64,000 nt of DNA, from NCBI RefSeq assembly GCF_014898815.1, contig NW_026515549.1, positions 806,001 to 870,000 on the forward strand, written 5' to 3'. The position numbers were made by a program, and so were the translations under genes. The stretch is from Panonychus citri (taxonomy: Eukaryota; Arthropoda; Arachnida; Trombidiformes; Tetranychidae). The notes beneath the pieces are model-generated. The model searched no databases. It was not told where the DNA came from and saw only the letters and a program-made list of their open reading frames with translations. Below are positions 9,237-24,200 of this stretch, one piece after another. How positions within the stretch are numbered: position 1 is the first letter of the stretch; each line of letters opens with the position of its first letter.

Positions 9237-12200
9237 TTACAATGTTCCTGAATCAAATTCAGTAACTCGTTTCTTCAGGAAGAAATATAAAATTCCCGCT
9301 TGAGCCATCACATCAATCGTCCCAGCGGTGAAAGTATCAGTATTATTGGTCCCTTGAGTTGCTGATCCAGGTCGGATTAATGTCGGTCCAAAAACTGTCG
9401 CTAAATTGTGCAGTGACATCTTATTCAGATTTTCGTACTTGTTGACACTAAATGGAAACAAGGAAACAATACAATTAGTTGTCATGATAGAAATAAAATC
9501 TTGGGTGTTGGTTTACAATTAAAAAAGTGTTAATAACATTCAAGATGAACCGCTAATAACAACATAAAAAACTAATTGGCAATTAAACAAAAATGGTGTT
9601 TTCTTTTCACGCCAACAAGTTTACTATTGAAACTAAATTATGGTTATAATCAAACGAGGTTTCCAAGTGATTGTCAATTAAATGATTAAACACTTTACAT
9701 ACTTTACAAAATGATCGATCAAGAAATTGATTGTATTCTGATTGACCGGAGGTAATAGAATGAAAAGTTCAGTTAGACGTTTTCTCCTCTCTTCGTTATT
9801 GGTTAGACCTGTGGAAATAAAACAATCAAATCAGTTAATTGCTCATAAATCATCTCGATAACTACTTACTGAAAGCGTCGAAAAATTTCTTATAAAGACT
9901 ATTAGTAAATAAAGCTTCTGGAAGTTCTCGAAGGTACATTTTGAGTAGACCCGTAATAGCGTTTATATCAATTTCCTTCAGTAAATGTTCAGCTTCGTAT
10001 GGATCTGTGGGTAGAAATTGAATTTCAGGTTAATTCATGTAATTAGAACAATTTGATTTTCAGAGATGAAAAGATTATTTCAAGTATATTTTTAATGATA
10101 GATTAATCTAATCAATTATCATCTGATTGTGTTCATCTTTTCATCTCAATGAAATGTTTACTTTTTTACTATGTGACCTTCTAACTGAATATTAGAAAAT
10201 TCTTGTTCTCTCAATTTTCTTCATCTTCTATTCAAGGATAGATCAAACTCTTGTCATGATAATGAGCTGGAAAAACTTTTGACTGAAAAAAACGATCACT
10301 TGAGAGAGTAACAATAAAGCGAAAGTTTTTCGATAACAATTAAATTGATTGTTACCTGTTGATCATCTTTTTGATCTGTGCTTGAAATCATTAACATTAC
10401 AGGTAAAGTTGTTTCTCTTTCGTTTGATTCATCAGTCAAATGAGAGAAATGATTCAATCAAATGGGAATTTCTTAGGTTTCAATTAATGAATTGTTCATG
10501 ATCTTCATGGTGAAATCATTGGCAGTATATAATTAATAATGAAATGATCATTTCGGCGATCGCACCATCGTAATACTTACTGGATTCAAAGGCTCGTTTC
10601 AATCGTTGAATGTCCGAAGATAAACCGGATACTCGATATATTCCGACCTCTTTGACCCCTCGCCTTTCAACTTCCTTTACACAGCCAACGATTAAAAATG
10701 GAATTGTGCTTTTTTCTTTCCTGTGGAAATCAAATAGATTGCAATTTGTTAATTAGCTGTAGAGTTAATCATAAGTTTCCAGAGTCTTTTCTGAAGTTTC
10801 GAGTTTGAATGTAAACATTTGTACTCGGTGATCGGCTATTGTTATAACTTTTTAATGAATAAATCGTCACTAATTAATGTGAGATTAATGATCATCAGGA
10901 TTGTTACAGATCGTACTTGTAGTTTATTAATACATATATGTAAAACTTGATCAACAAGTCTTTAGATTGCAAGGTAAATATTCATGAAGTGATTGAATTG
11001 ATCATTAGACTTAATTTTGTGATGTAATAATTGAAATAATAATAAAGGCGTTGTCATCATGGTGAATAGTTACCATGGTTAATGATAACTCACAGTAACT
11101 TGGTGAAAATAATAGTTTATTGTTGATTTTTGTCATTTCAATTCTAGGAATGAGCAATTATTATTATCACCAACTCAATGATAGTAAATCTATGCAAATT
11201 TCTTGATTAATGAACTAAATTATTGAAGATAAGACAATCAAGTCATATACAACATCCAAGAATAATTTTTAATCCAGTTGAGACAAACAAAATTAATTAC
11301 TTGAATTAATTTGATGAAAAGATTTTGCATAACTTATTTGATTGTGGTTACAATCAACAGATCAACAATTATCAATCATACTGGTGTAACAAGATGAGTA
11401 ATTGCCATCAATTTAATCTAAATTGTCAGACTGAAATTGGATTTGATTTTCATGATCACAATAATAATAATCAAGGAAATCAGATCAATTTAAAATTACG
11501 AAGGTTAATCAAAAAATACACAATCAAGTCAACAAACTAAAAACATGATACAAATTAAGACAAGTGATGAAGTTGTGAGCAAATATTGATAAAAACCTTG
11601 GCTTAATTGTGATTAAGATCACAGTAGATTAAGAAGATCCACATTGCTAATTATAGTAATTAAGTTGATTGATAATATAAAATACTCAAAAATTGTAATC
11701 TTTATAATAAGAATAGAAAAATCCACCAAAGTGATTTGATAAAATGACAATTAAATATCAGAAATCAAACACAATCAAAAAACTAAACGACGAAGGAGCA
11801 AAAGCTTTACTCATATTCCTTGATTCTAATTAAATCTCATACAGATCATCATTCACTAGGATGATGATGATTGTTTCATATTTATGGTGACAAAGAGCAT
11901 TTCGATAAAATAACATTAGTGAGATTATAATATCGAGGGAGGCAGTAAGAGAGATAGAGAAGGAAGATAAGAAAAGTGAGCAAAACTAAAGTGAATAGAG
12001 GGAGTCACAAGGTAGATTTGTGAGTGAGTAAAGTGAGTATTATGGACTAACAGGAAAGTTATCAGAAAATATGAAATGTATAACTATTGATGATGGTTTC
12101 AAATCGTGATAATTAGATGTTGTTACATTGATGATCGGATCAGAAGAAAGATTAAAATTGATTTTCGTTGTTAATTTAACACCAATTTACTAATTAACTA

Positions 12201-15200
12201 TTGTGAACACGATCAACAACAAACTGATAACCAACGATAATCTTGAAATTGTGTTTTTTCAATTTAATCAACTTGTAGAAATAATTTAAATCATAATCTA
12301 TTATAATTCCTGATTCCATCCTGATCTTCATCTTCATCACCTTCCTCTGTCTAAATCAATACTCCCCCAAAACCATTACCCTTTTTTACAGATTTTCATA
12401 TATTCAATAAGTGATTAGTATTTTCACCAATCAAATGATTGTGAAACGATAATCAGCCTACATTGATTAAAGTGTCTCCGAACCAATTAACTTATTATTG
12501 TTGTTTGCATTGTAGTTAATGATTTAAAAGTTGCGACTCAAGTGGTAACATTGACAATTATCAGTATTGGAATTGGGTAAAAGCAAAACAATTTATCAAC
12601 ATTAAAAGTTAATTGTGTCTATTGTTTCAGTTTTCAGCAAAATAAATCAATTGGAAATGGATTTAACTCATAGACCAGCTAAATTATGTATATTATCAAA
12701 ATGGTCACCACATTTTGAAGGTTACGGATTCGATTTGATGACCAAAAAGTCGGGTGAAGGTCATTACATTTCAATGGTACATGAAGGCGGACCTGCTGAG
12801 GCCACTCATTTGGAAGCCGGTGATTGGTTAGTTGAAGTTAACGGTGTAAATGTTGAAAAGTTTACTCATGCTGAAGTGATTAAGTTAATCAAGGGATCAG
12901 AGAATGGATCAGTTCAACTTTTGTTAGCACCAAATGAAACAGATAAATGGAGGAAACGAAATCAAGTGCCAATCACTAGTTCCCATCCCGATTTAGTTCA
13001 CTACATTACTCCACCTTATCAAGGTAAATTGCGATCATTCATTAACGGTGCTCTCGATCGATTGACTATTGGTAAACGAAATGAATCTGATGATGAACCA
13101 AGTGTTTACCATCGATACTCATTACCTATTCCTTCAGGAATGTCTGATCATGATATTGTTGATTGGGCACCATCAGGTAGATCACCCAATGGACGGACAA
13201 ATTCAATCACCATGAGAAGATCAACTAATGATGATGAACAATTGGCTGGTTCATTAGATGAACAAAGACAAAAGGAAATAGCTGATTGGAGAGATAAATC
13301 ATTGGAAATGTTGATGGCAAGTCGTGTAGATGAGGAGCAAGAAGATGAAGACGAAGATTCCAATGTTCAAGATGAGAATGAAATTTCAATATTTTCTCAT
13401 CATCAGGACGAATCCACTTACAAAAGAAGTGAAAATGGTAACAATAGTAGACCCATTTCGGGTTATCAGGAAAAAGTTTTAGTCGATATTCACTTGACTG
13501 ATAATAATTGCAACAATAACAGTGATACGAGCAACGACAATAATAACAATACAAACAACAATAACAATGGACACAAAGATGATAATAATCACATAACAAC
13601 CATCACTCTGTTGGATGGTGAATTTTTTGCTCGATTTTGCAAGATTTCAAAGTCTTCTGAAAGATCGGATTATGGTTTCAAAATGGATTCATTGCCGTCG
13701 GGTGGTGGTCATTTTCTAAGATCAATTGAACCAACTGGTCCCGCTGGTGTGAGTGGTATTCAACAAGATGATAGACTCATTGAAGTCAATAATGTAAATG
13801 TTGAATACACCGATCATGATACTGTAGTTACCATGATTCGTAAATCACCCGATTGTGAAGTTACTCTATTAGTTGTTGATGATAAAGCATATAAATGGTT
13901 TAAATCTCGAAATATCAGAATTCACCATGGAACAGGTGGATCATTGATTCGTTATTGTGATCATCGTGGATTAAGAGAGCCAGGATATAATTTCGAGAGA
14001 CCAGTGTCAATGGTTGAGGAAAATAGAAGAAGCCAATTGTACAGAAGAGGATTATCTTCTCAGTCAGCGATTGGAGATGATCGATCAGCTGGAAACTCAA
14101 GTGATGTTGATATTGAATCTGATGCTAAGAATGAGGACAAACATCTTCCAATAGAATTAAGAAATCACCATAGTGTTGATGCAAATAATAAGTCTGATGA
14201 TGAATCGATTGGGCGTGATGATCAAGTGACAACCAGACAATCAATAGAAACAACAGTTACAACGTCAACAGACACAAGAGGATCAAGTGGATTAGATCAA
14301 CAGCAAAAACAACAAGAATCTCGATCATCACAAATTAGTGATTGGTCTTATGGATCATTGAGTGATGTGGATAGATTTAATCGAGGAAAAACAATAATTA
14401 AGGTTCCTGATGATGCACCAAGACCAAGATTATGTTCAATAACGAAAGATCCTGAGGGTATATTTGGATTTACTTTGAATACTTATGAAAAGGGACGAAT
14501 CAAGTTAATCGCCGATATTGATCAAGGAAGTTCAGCTGAGGCCGCTGGTCTACTTCAATGGGATCGAGTGATTGAAGTTAATGGTGTTAATATCAATATT
14601 GAGAATCATGCTCAGGTAACTGGTAGAATTGAAGCTTCGGGAAATCGTTTGCATCTCTTGGTTCTTCCTGAAGCGCAATACGGATGGTATGAGCGCGCTG
14701 GACTAGTGCCGAGATCTAATCAGTCCAATGTTATTTATCTTTCAAATACTGATGTTACTAGAGACTCAATAACAATCGCTCGATCACTTGAACATTCAGT
14801 GCCATTAATATATAACAGAAAATCGAAGACAAATAGTAAACAAAATTCACCTAAAAAATCATCTTCATCTCCCACAACAATCACAACAACAACAACTCCC
14901 TCCACGACAATGACAACATCAACACCAGAATCTACAAGCAATAATGAAATTAAAGGCTCTTCAAGTATAACTACTGATAATAATAATGATAAAACCGATA
15001 ATTATGATGATAGCGAGTCACAATTAACTATGGAAATGATAAAAATGAGGAAAGAGGATCAAATTAAAAAACCTTTTCAATCAAATGTCAACAGTTACAA
15101 AGTCAATGAAGACAATGATGGTAATGAAAGTAATGGCAATTCAACGATCAGCCCTACAATTCAATATCATACAATTGACGAGGAAACTACGGAAGCAATT

Positions 15201-18200
15201 TACGATCATCGAGAGACCCATGAAGTAGCAACACTTCCCTTGAGAAAACCAAAGAAGAAAAGTCTAACGAAAAGGATATTCAGAGGATCCATTTTTTCAA
15301 GTAAAAAGGATAAACTTTATACTGGCAGTGGATCGATTTCAAATCTATCGGTTAAAAGTGACATTGTCATGAGAGGATCGAGTTCCGTGAGTGACCTCAC
15401 CTTGGATGCTAAAAGCAGAACCTTAAAACGGTCGGTAACGCAATTAAATAATCGATTGGATGAAGATGAAATTAACGAGTATCAACTGCCGCAAGATATT
15501 GACCAAGATCGCGAAAATAATGTGGTCACTGTTATGGTGAAAAGAAATGTTCAACCAATCACTGCCTGGTCAACATCGAACAACAATAATAACAATCATA
15601 AGATTGTCAGTGAAATTCATGATAATAACAATGGATTCAGTGGTCATCAGGATCATTTACTGACCAAAGGAGAGGGAGATGATATTGTAGATCAACAAGA
15701 TGAAAGCCAATTGCTGGAAAGGTTAAAAAGTTTGACCCTACGCGATGTTAGAAAAACAACTCGAGCCGAAAGTAAAATTCAGGCCTATCAACGGATGTCG
15801 TCGTTGAATTTCAGCCAACGAATTAAGCACTTTGAAGATCTTTAGAAACCAATTATATGCAATACAATTAAAATTATCTAATTATTATAACGATTATCAT
15901 TCAAATTTACTTCTCACCTAATCAAATCATCCACATTTCCTGTAATCATCTCATTATATTCAAATATCATGTTGATCAAATTAAACAGCCATAAAGATTA
16001 TTGCAATGATTAAAACAATTGAATTTGGTATCAACAGGATTGCGATTCTAATTAAATTAACTACACACAGAGTGTAAAAATCATCTTGTTTGATCAATCA
16101 GTCTTAAGGAAAGTGAAAAATATTATTTAGTAAAAGAAGACAATCAAATGTTTAATTACAAATGATTTGATATCATGTGGTTTATTGGATTAATGTGATT
16201 TGTTTTGAAAAAAAAGACTAATCAACCTGGATTACGGATGCAATTGATTTTTCATCAATAAATTAACTACTGGACAAATTAGATAAATGCTGGAAAGGAG
16301 GAAAATTAGACCACAATCAACACAAATTGTGTAAATTTAATGGTAATGATAAACATTAACTGTCAATTGATCAGAGTTATCTACTGTTAGGTGAGATCAC
16401 TGATTATCTAGGAAATATATTAAAACAACATGATAATAAATTATAATTATTATCATTAATTGTAACTAACAACCGCTGAGTGGCATAAATATTTAACATG
16501 GTTAATAATTATTATCAATAACAATCAACTAATAGACAGAGATTTGAGTTGATTGTAAACATATGAGATGATTTTCAATCTGATTGCTAAACTAAACAAG
16601 ACCAAAAATAGTAAACAATGCACTAATTAAATTCAAATACGAAAAAAATTATAGTTAATCCAAACAATAAACATTCCTAGTAAAGTAACAATTAGTTGAT
16701 TGTGAGCTAATTAAATCGTGCCCGTGATTGATCAGAATGCGAGATATTAAAACAAATTAAAGTTACACCAACTTTTTGATTATTGTTTTATCATAATTGA
16801 AATTTAATATTAGATAAATTTTATGCTATTATTAAAACTAAATCAATTTAAATCATTTATGGTTTGATTTGATAAACGCTTTAATTGTGTAGTTGTGAGG
16901 ATGATGATCGATCTTGATTAATATTTGATTGCTCAAAAATCAAAGAGAAAAATCAAAAAAATTAGATCAATAGCCTTAACTAAATCATGATATCGATAAA
17001 TGTTAATCATAATTGAGAATGAATCACAATTCTGATTGTTTCCAAGTCAACGATTGAGTAGTAACACAATTAAAACGAAGTAACTAATTAGGTGGAGATG
17101 AAACTAAGACCAAATATAATCCATTGGATGAGATAAACTAATTAAATGATTAAATAAAAAGGAAAGGATAAATAACATTAATGGATAAAGTATAGATAAC
17201 AATTAATCATAATCTTTCATCTCAATCAATTAACAGAATCAATCTTGATTTGATCCAAGATTCAATTTCCGGCTCATTAGTAAAATGAATTTAGATCAAT
17301 TACTTATCGTTTAGTTCATTAGTACAAAAAGGTCTGATTATTGATAGAAATTGAACTTTCCATGTAATTTGTTAATCAATGGACTCAATTAAGAATCAAT
17401 ATAAAAATTAAGAAATCTAGTTGTATTTCTATGTGAATATAAATTTTTCCAAGAAAATCAATTCACAATATGACGGAATTGGAATATTGAAATTGGTCAA
17501 TCAATATATTTCCCATTGTCTCTATGCATTTGTAATGTCATTTAGACGATAACTTTGCAAAAGACAAATGATCACAGAAAACCAAGAGATAGAGTAGCTT
17601 AAACACGAGTTAATTGTGATATTTGATACGAAACAATTTGCTCAACAATTAACTCAGGCTATTCATCTTCATAACAGGAAATAAATTAAAATAATCAACG
17701 AACAGAAATATTAATTTTGAACATGAAGACAGACTATTGTTTAAAAGAAATAAGAACAGAAAACAACAATGACGATTATCTCATCAGCTCGAACAACTCG
17801 AATAGTCTATGAAAACGAACGCAAATTTCACACAAAAAGAAAAGTCATTTGAACGATTGAGATGAAATGAGCATATTAATTGTATCGATAGTTGAAAAAG
17901 TTTCCATGAAAAGATTATCTCAATCTGATAATCTCCACATTCATGGTTCAGTGAAAAGTAAGGATTTCAAATCGTTATCAATTCTTGTTATGAGAAGATG
18001 TTACATTTTCTCATCGAGTTAAATGTTAAAGAAATCGTTTTTTCCCTTCGAACGAGATAATGGAAGAAATTAAGAGATAATTCCAGTAACTTTGAAGGTT
18101 AACTCAATTAACTGGAGTTTCATCTGATTATTCAGAAGAGATTAACTTACTTTGTTACTTGGCTTATGGGTACACCAAATGCTCCGTAAACTTTACCGGC

Positions 18201-21200
18201 AGGGAATCTCATGGTGCTCACTTCTGAGGAGATGAACTTTAAGTTTATGGACAATTTACACTGAAATGAGAAAATCGAATACATTAAATTCTGGAATTTT
18301 TCGTTTTTAAGACTAAACTGTGAGAATAGTTGAATGAAGATGAAAGAAAATGTAATCATGCTTTTCTAATGATATTCGTATATGATATTGATTGGCTGAA
18401 TTAAGCTGTGAAACTAAGTGTTACTGCAAATTGCAACTAAATTGAAGATCAAAATGATTTCTTTTCTTCATTTTCTGCTTTTAAGAGAATATCATAAAAG
18501 AAATGATGATCTAATTGGATTTTAACTGATCTGTTGATCTTCACTCAAGTAAAAATCATGAAAGTGGTTCCATACATCAGAAAATATTAATTCCTTGGTA
18601 ATGTATCTATCTTTCAACCAAGATCTGCCCAATTCAAGGGTCACTTTTCCTCTAAGTAAGGGCTTTGTTTGGCTTGGAATTTCTTCATATAGAATACAGC
18701 GAAGTGTCGATGAGCCATCAAGATCGAGAGTAAAATCCTGATTGAAATGTAATTCATGAGAACCTCTGAGAACTTTGGTATTTGCTTTTTGGAAGAAGTG
18801 CCCATAATTGTCGATCTCAATGATAATGAACAATTCTGTAGAACAAAAATAGAGATAAAACCAGTAATTATTAAAGAAAGAATTTCATGAATTTAGTAAT
18901 AATCAATTAAAATTTATCAGCATCGAAAAAAAGATGATAAGACAATCAACTTGATAAAGGCATGAACTAAATTAAAATAAAACTATCAGGACTAGCAAAT
19001 TGGTTTCTGATTGATGATAACTGATATTGCACAAAATGATTAATAAAAAATCCATGAAGACTAAATTTTCGTAAGATGCTTCCTAATATCGAACCTGTTG
19101 TCTGAAGGATTCCTTGCAGAATTCCGATCGTCAGATAAAGATCACCATGAAGTAGATCTTCATCTTTACTTGAACGCATCAAGAACGAGCCTAGGCTTGG
19201 ATTTAGTCCCTGAAAAGAGAAAAAAACAAGAGCATTAGTATTGATTAAGCTGAGAAACGATTAAGCGATTATACTTTGCGACATGTTTCAATCCAAGCTT
19301 GAAGCTCACTAAAGTTAACTGTATCATGAGATGATCCGGCTAGAAAGAGATAAGATAAATAAAAGAAAAAAAATTAGATGAATTTAAGTAAACATAAGAA
19401 AAGAAGAGCTGACCGGAAGATGAGGGACTCAACATCATGAATCGAAAAATGTAAACAAAAATGTCTCATGTAACAGTTTATTTGATTAATATTTGTTGAT
19501 TAGATTAAGACTCGTCCAAATGATGTTATCCTGATCATTATCACCTTGATTACAACTCTTTCTACAACAAATTTGATAGAAAATGGGCTTTACGGATCAC
19601 GAAGAGAAGTTTAACCTTTCATTCAATTAAAGTTAATCACAATCATTTTCTTTGATTAGCTCTTCTTTTTTTTCTGTATCTCTAATAGCCAAACTTTCGG
19701 TTGACCGAATCAAGATACAAACCTGATTGTTGTAAAACTCTTATCGACTCTATCCATTGAGTTCGCTCGAACTCCGATGATAAGTAAAAAGTATAATTCT
19801 TTCCACTTTTATGGGTAATCAAAAATGGAAGCTGAGGTAATATTAAGACCAATTGTCCTTCCTGAATTGATCCGATCAAATAATAAGAATAGAAAGAGAC
19901 AAATTAATTGGAGTAATTGGTTGATCACTTGAAAAATAAAGTCAATCAAAAGAAACTTACGTGTTCAGCTTGTTTCTTTTTCAGTTTCTCCAATAGTTTA
20001 CTGTTGTTTCTACTTTTCTGTATATGAGAAAAACAAAAGATAAACAGATAAAATTCATGAGATATTATCTTAGAATAATCTTTGTTGGTCATCGAAGGTT
20101 AGGGAGAGAGAGAGAGCGATGAAAGATTCATCATTTTTCATCATTTATCATCTTAAAAAGATTTATGTTATTGGGTAAAAGTGAAAACAAAAGCTTGAGT
20201 GACTGTAGATAAGCCAAAATTTTGGGAGATATATCATAATCTATGAGGAGGCGGTTACGTGCACGAGAATATTTTGATTCAATGATCAATTAACTAAATA
20301 GTCATCATTGTTTGTAGGCTGAAAGAAACCTCTCCTTATCATGGAAGCGATTTAAGGTATTGCTCTGGTCAGAAAATTAACCAACCAAAAAGATGCTCTT
20401 TAAACGAGAATCAAATTAAATGATAAATGAAAAGCGTAGAATTAAATTCCCTTGATAGCTTTTAGTTTTTCCAATAATGAAGATAATCAGATCAGAAGGA
20501 GAATCGAGTTTGGAATAGTTCAATTAAGATTAATTTGGAATCGACAACCATAGAAGAGCTAATCCATTGAGCTAATTGTATTTTCGTTAATCAATATGAT
20601 GATTACCTCTTTAATGATAGCATCACGAATACTGCTAACTTTGGATCGTAAATTTCTTATCTCGGCACTAAGTTCTTTCTCTTTAATTCCAATTGTGTTT
20701 ATATCTGAAAGATTAAAGAGAGAAACAATTAAAAATTATTTGTCGACAAAGCAGCTAATTAATAAATTTTACAATTAAAACAAAGACGAACCTTCAGCAT
20801 CCGGAAGTGTAATATCACAAAGAAGTGCGTACCATTTAACATCGAAGGTGAATTTTTGTCTAGAGGAATGTAAGAGAAATTTATTTTAGATTAATGATGA
20901 TGAGGATGAAATTAGTTGGCAAAGTAACTCTTCATTTAATTATTAAGTTAATTGTCTAATTGTCTTAATGTTCCCATAATTACCTTGTGGATGGTTTGTA
21001 CTTAGCGCATACAATTGTATCATTAAATAGGAATAAATGACGAAGTTTCCTTCTGCCTTCAGGCGCTTCGATAATGAAACTTTCCTTGACCAGACGACGT
21101 TGAGTTTTATCTTGAATCTGCATTGACAATTATAATTGATTGAATTAATGAATGAATGGATGAAAAATGAAAAAATGATTAATTGAAAAGTGTGAAAATG

Positions 21201-24200
21201 AGACCATTGATTACCATGGAAAATCAATAGTAAATAATTGACAAATAGTTAAAGATAATGTTTACAATGATATTTACCGGAAACATTTGCTCAGTTGCAG
21301 CAATATTAAGCTCATTTAGGAAACATTGAGTCATTTTCAATGCTGTCTTCAGGGATTTGTATTCTTGGCTATTCTCTGGTGTATATTTCAAAAGATCATG
21401 AAGTATTAGTGCATTTTTTTGAACTCGCGCCACAGGTTTGTGAAGAAGTTCTAAGGGAAAAGATGAAGATAAGAAAGTGAGTCTGGTTAAGTACAGGAAG
21501 AAATCAAGGATTCATCAGGTTTACCTTCAAGAGTTGTTGATTGACCTTTCATTGAACTGAGTTTTATTGCCTATAAGAAGCAAGAGAAAAGGAATAAAAT
21601 TAAAAGAGAGAGAGAAAATCACCAAAAGAAAGTTGGAAAGAAGAACATAAAAAGAAGAAAAATTGAGTAAAATGAATAAAGCGAACGAGATAATAGAGAA
21701 TTTTGTCTAGACTGTTGATTTACCCGAGTAATTTCGGCGAATTGATTATTAGCTGATGTACATCGTTGAACTGTTTCCAAAGCCATCGAATAGTTTTTCA
21801 GGTACGCGCTATACGCTCCTAATCGACTAGCCAGTACTTTGAAAAGATCACCAAGTGTGGGTAAATTTGAGCTCAGGGAAAGTGATTGTTGAGATTGCAG
21901 TGATTGTTGTCCTTGTTGTAATTGTTGTTTCAATTGAGAAGCTAATTTTTTAACACCGTCTAGAAAATTACTGTGAATTGTATATAAATCATTGATCTTA
22001 TGAAATATTGCGTCCAAATCGTTTGAAGAAAGAAGTGGATGAGCACTTTCTGTCGTCGATTTAAGTGCTTTTTTATACTGTAACAACAATTGAAGAGATT
22101 TAAATTGATTAGAACAACAACAAATTATGAGTATCAGGGTGATTACTAATCACCCTGATAATGTTTTTCTTTACCTGAATTAATGTATTGAGACAATCAA
22201 CATAAACTGTCTCACTATCAACTATACTGAATAGAATGCATTTATACATAGAAGATCGTTCAGCTTCAGCTTTGATTTCCTCTTCGTCATAATCCAAACT
22301 ATCCTGTTGGCCGCTCTAATTAATCGTGATAATAAATGCAAATAGAAAATGAATAAAGATTAAAGGATCGATTGTGTTAACATTAACAAACAGAAACTGG
22401 TTGAATAGATAAACAATATGAGAGAAAAAAAAGATAAACAAATCAAAATTGTTTCCAAAAAGTGAATTACCTCTGATTCTTGTGAATCCAATGTATTGTT
22501 ATGCTCTGTATCACTGATACCGTAATAGTTTTCTAAACAAGAAAATGAAACCGTAAAAGAGAAAAAAAGTATAAGTCATTTACTTTTGTCATTTATCATT
22601 AGCTGATTGTTTGTTGTAGCGTAAAAAAAGAGACAAAACTTATTGGCATGAATGAGATGCGATAAAATTGATCCCAAACCAGAAAAAGAAAGAAAAATAT
22701 TTACCTGGTTCGCTGTCGGTTGTTGTTGGTTCAAACACTTCATCGTAAGTTGTTTGACTGGATCTCATGGTCGAGGTTCTGTCCACTTCTAGAGCACTAA
22801 TGGAACCACCGACACTACTGCTCATTCCACTAACACCAACAATTGGTACACTTGGGAGAGAATCGTCGATATCAAGATCATGATCACTGGACATTGAGTG
22901 TGACATTTGAGTTTCATTGTCATCTGAATCATTCTTAGATGAAGTTTCCTCTCTTCTCAAGAAATAATCAATATTCACATAATTTGCAAATGAATTAACT
23001 TCACCGTAAGATTTTAGGTTATTCAAGTTGGTCATGGATGAATCTCGACCTAAATGGTAGCCTGGGCGAGTTGGACATTCGGCTGTTTCATAATCATCAT
23101 CATTTGAATGATTATCATCAATCGAAGCTTCATCAGGAGCAACAGTATCATAAATCGCTTCTTCGTCTTCATCATCATCTATCTCTTCAACTCTTTCTTT
23201 TTCTTCCTCTCCTGGTCCCTCATCATGTTCGAAATTATCTTCAGGTTTTCCATCAGACTTTGGCGGCTCATCATAAAGATCTTCATCAACTTCTTGATGA
23301 TGATGAGCAAAGATCATTGATTTAATTCTATGATTTTCTCCATTAAAACCGTTTTCATCTTCATCTTCATCTTCCTCTTCTTCAGGCTCTTCATCTTCCG
23401 TTTCACCAACACCATCGTCATCGGTATTGTCGACACTCTGCTTGTCATCATAATTATCACCAACGGTTATATTCCTTGTTACCATATGATCATTGCTCTC
23501 ACGAGAGCTAATAACACCACTGAACACTTCACTTTTAGCTCCTGAATCAGAGACACTTCCACTATCATGATGCTCTAATGAATCATTGCTTGTTCCAAGA
23601 GAGGAAAGATTCTCTTCTCTACTTCCTCTGTTGGCTTTATCACTTATATGGACGATTTGGCCTGGTTTGGAAATTATACATTGATTATGATGATATTCAC
23701 TAATATTGCCACTGTTGACGTTATTCGAGGTAATCGAGTTGTTAGTCGTTCCAAAGAATCCCCTAGAATACGTCGCTGTTGGGCTTTGATTTTGACTGGA
23801 ACGACCGACACGATTGAGGGAATCACGACTTGAGAATGGGAAACTTCGGACACTAATATTATCAGAAAGTGGTTCACTTATTTTGTCACTTGAAGAAACT
23901 CTCATGTCATTCATACTTTCAATGAGAGAGGGCTTGTTAATGGAGCCATAAGAGTCCGTGGAGCGACTTTGATGTTGTAACTTATGAGCTCTTTCAATTA
24001 TTCCTGATCTACCAGGTTCTTGTCTCAACTCAACTCCACTACCAGGTAATGGTAAAGGTGCTCTTGTGATGATGTCGATGTGCCAGTAGGTAAATTTGAG
24101 TTAAATCCACTTTGGAATGGATATCCCGGTAAAGCATTTCGGTTAATTTTAGGCTTCTTTGGCGGAGTTGGAGGCCTTTTCTTTCGCAATACTTTACTTT

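Noticed and set aside
11325..11540. Asn/Gln-rich 71-codon frame in the BCR/ABR intron
   Set aside because: Low complexity in AT-rich DNA with repeated AAT/CAA; likely chance.
13225..13599. Cys/Tyr-rich minus-strand frame inside the PDZ gene
   Set aside because: It is the antisense of the (AAT/AAC/GAT)n Asn/Asp repeats of the PDZ protein.
22640..24028. Reading the acidic region of BCR/ABR as a separate gene
   Set aside because: Its frame continues through spliced exons into the DH domain, and its apparent start is a TTG inside the proline-rich region; one missing base explains the break.
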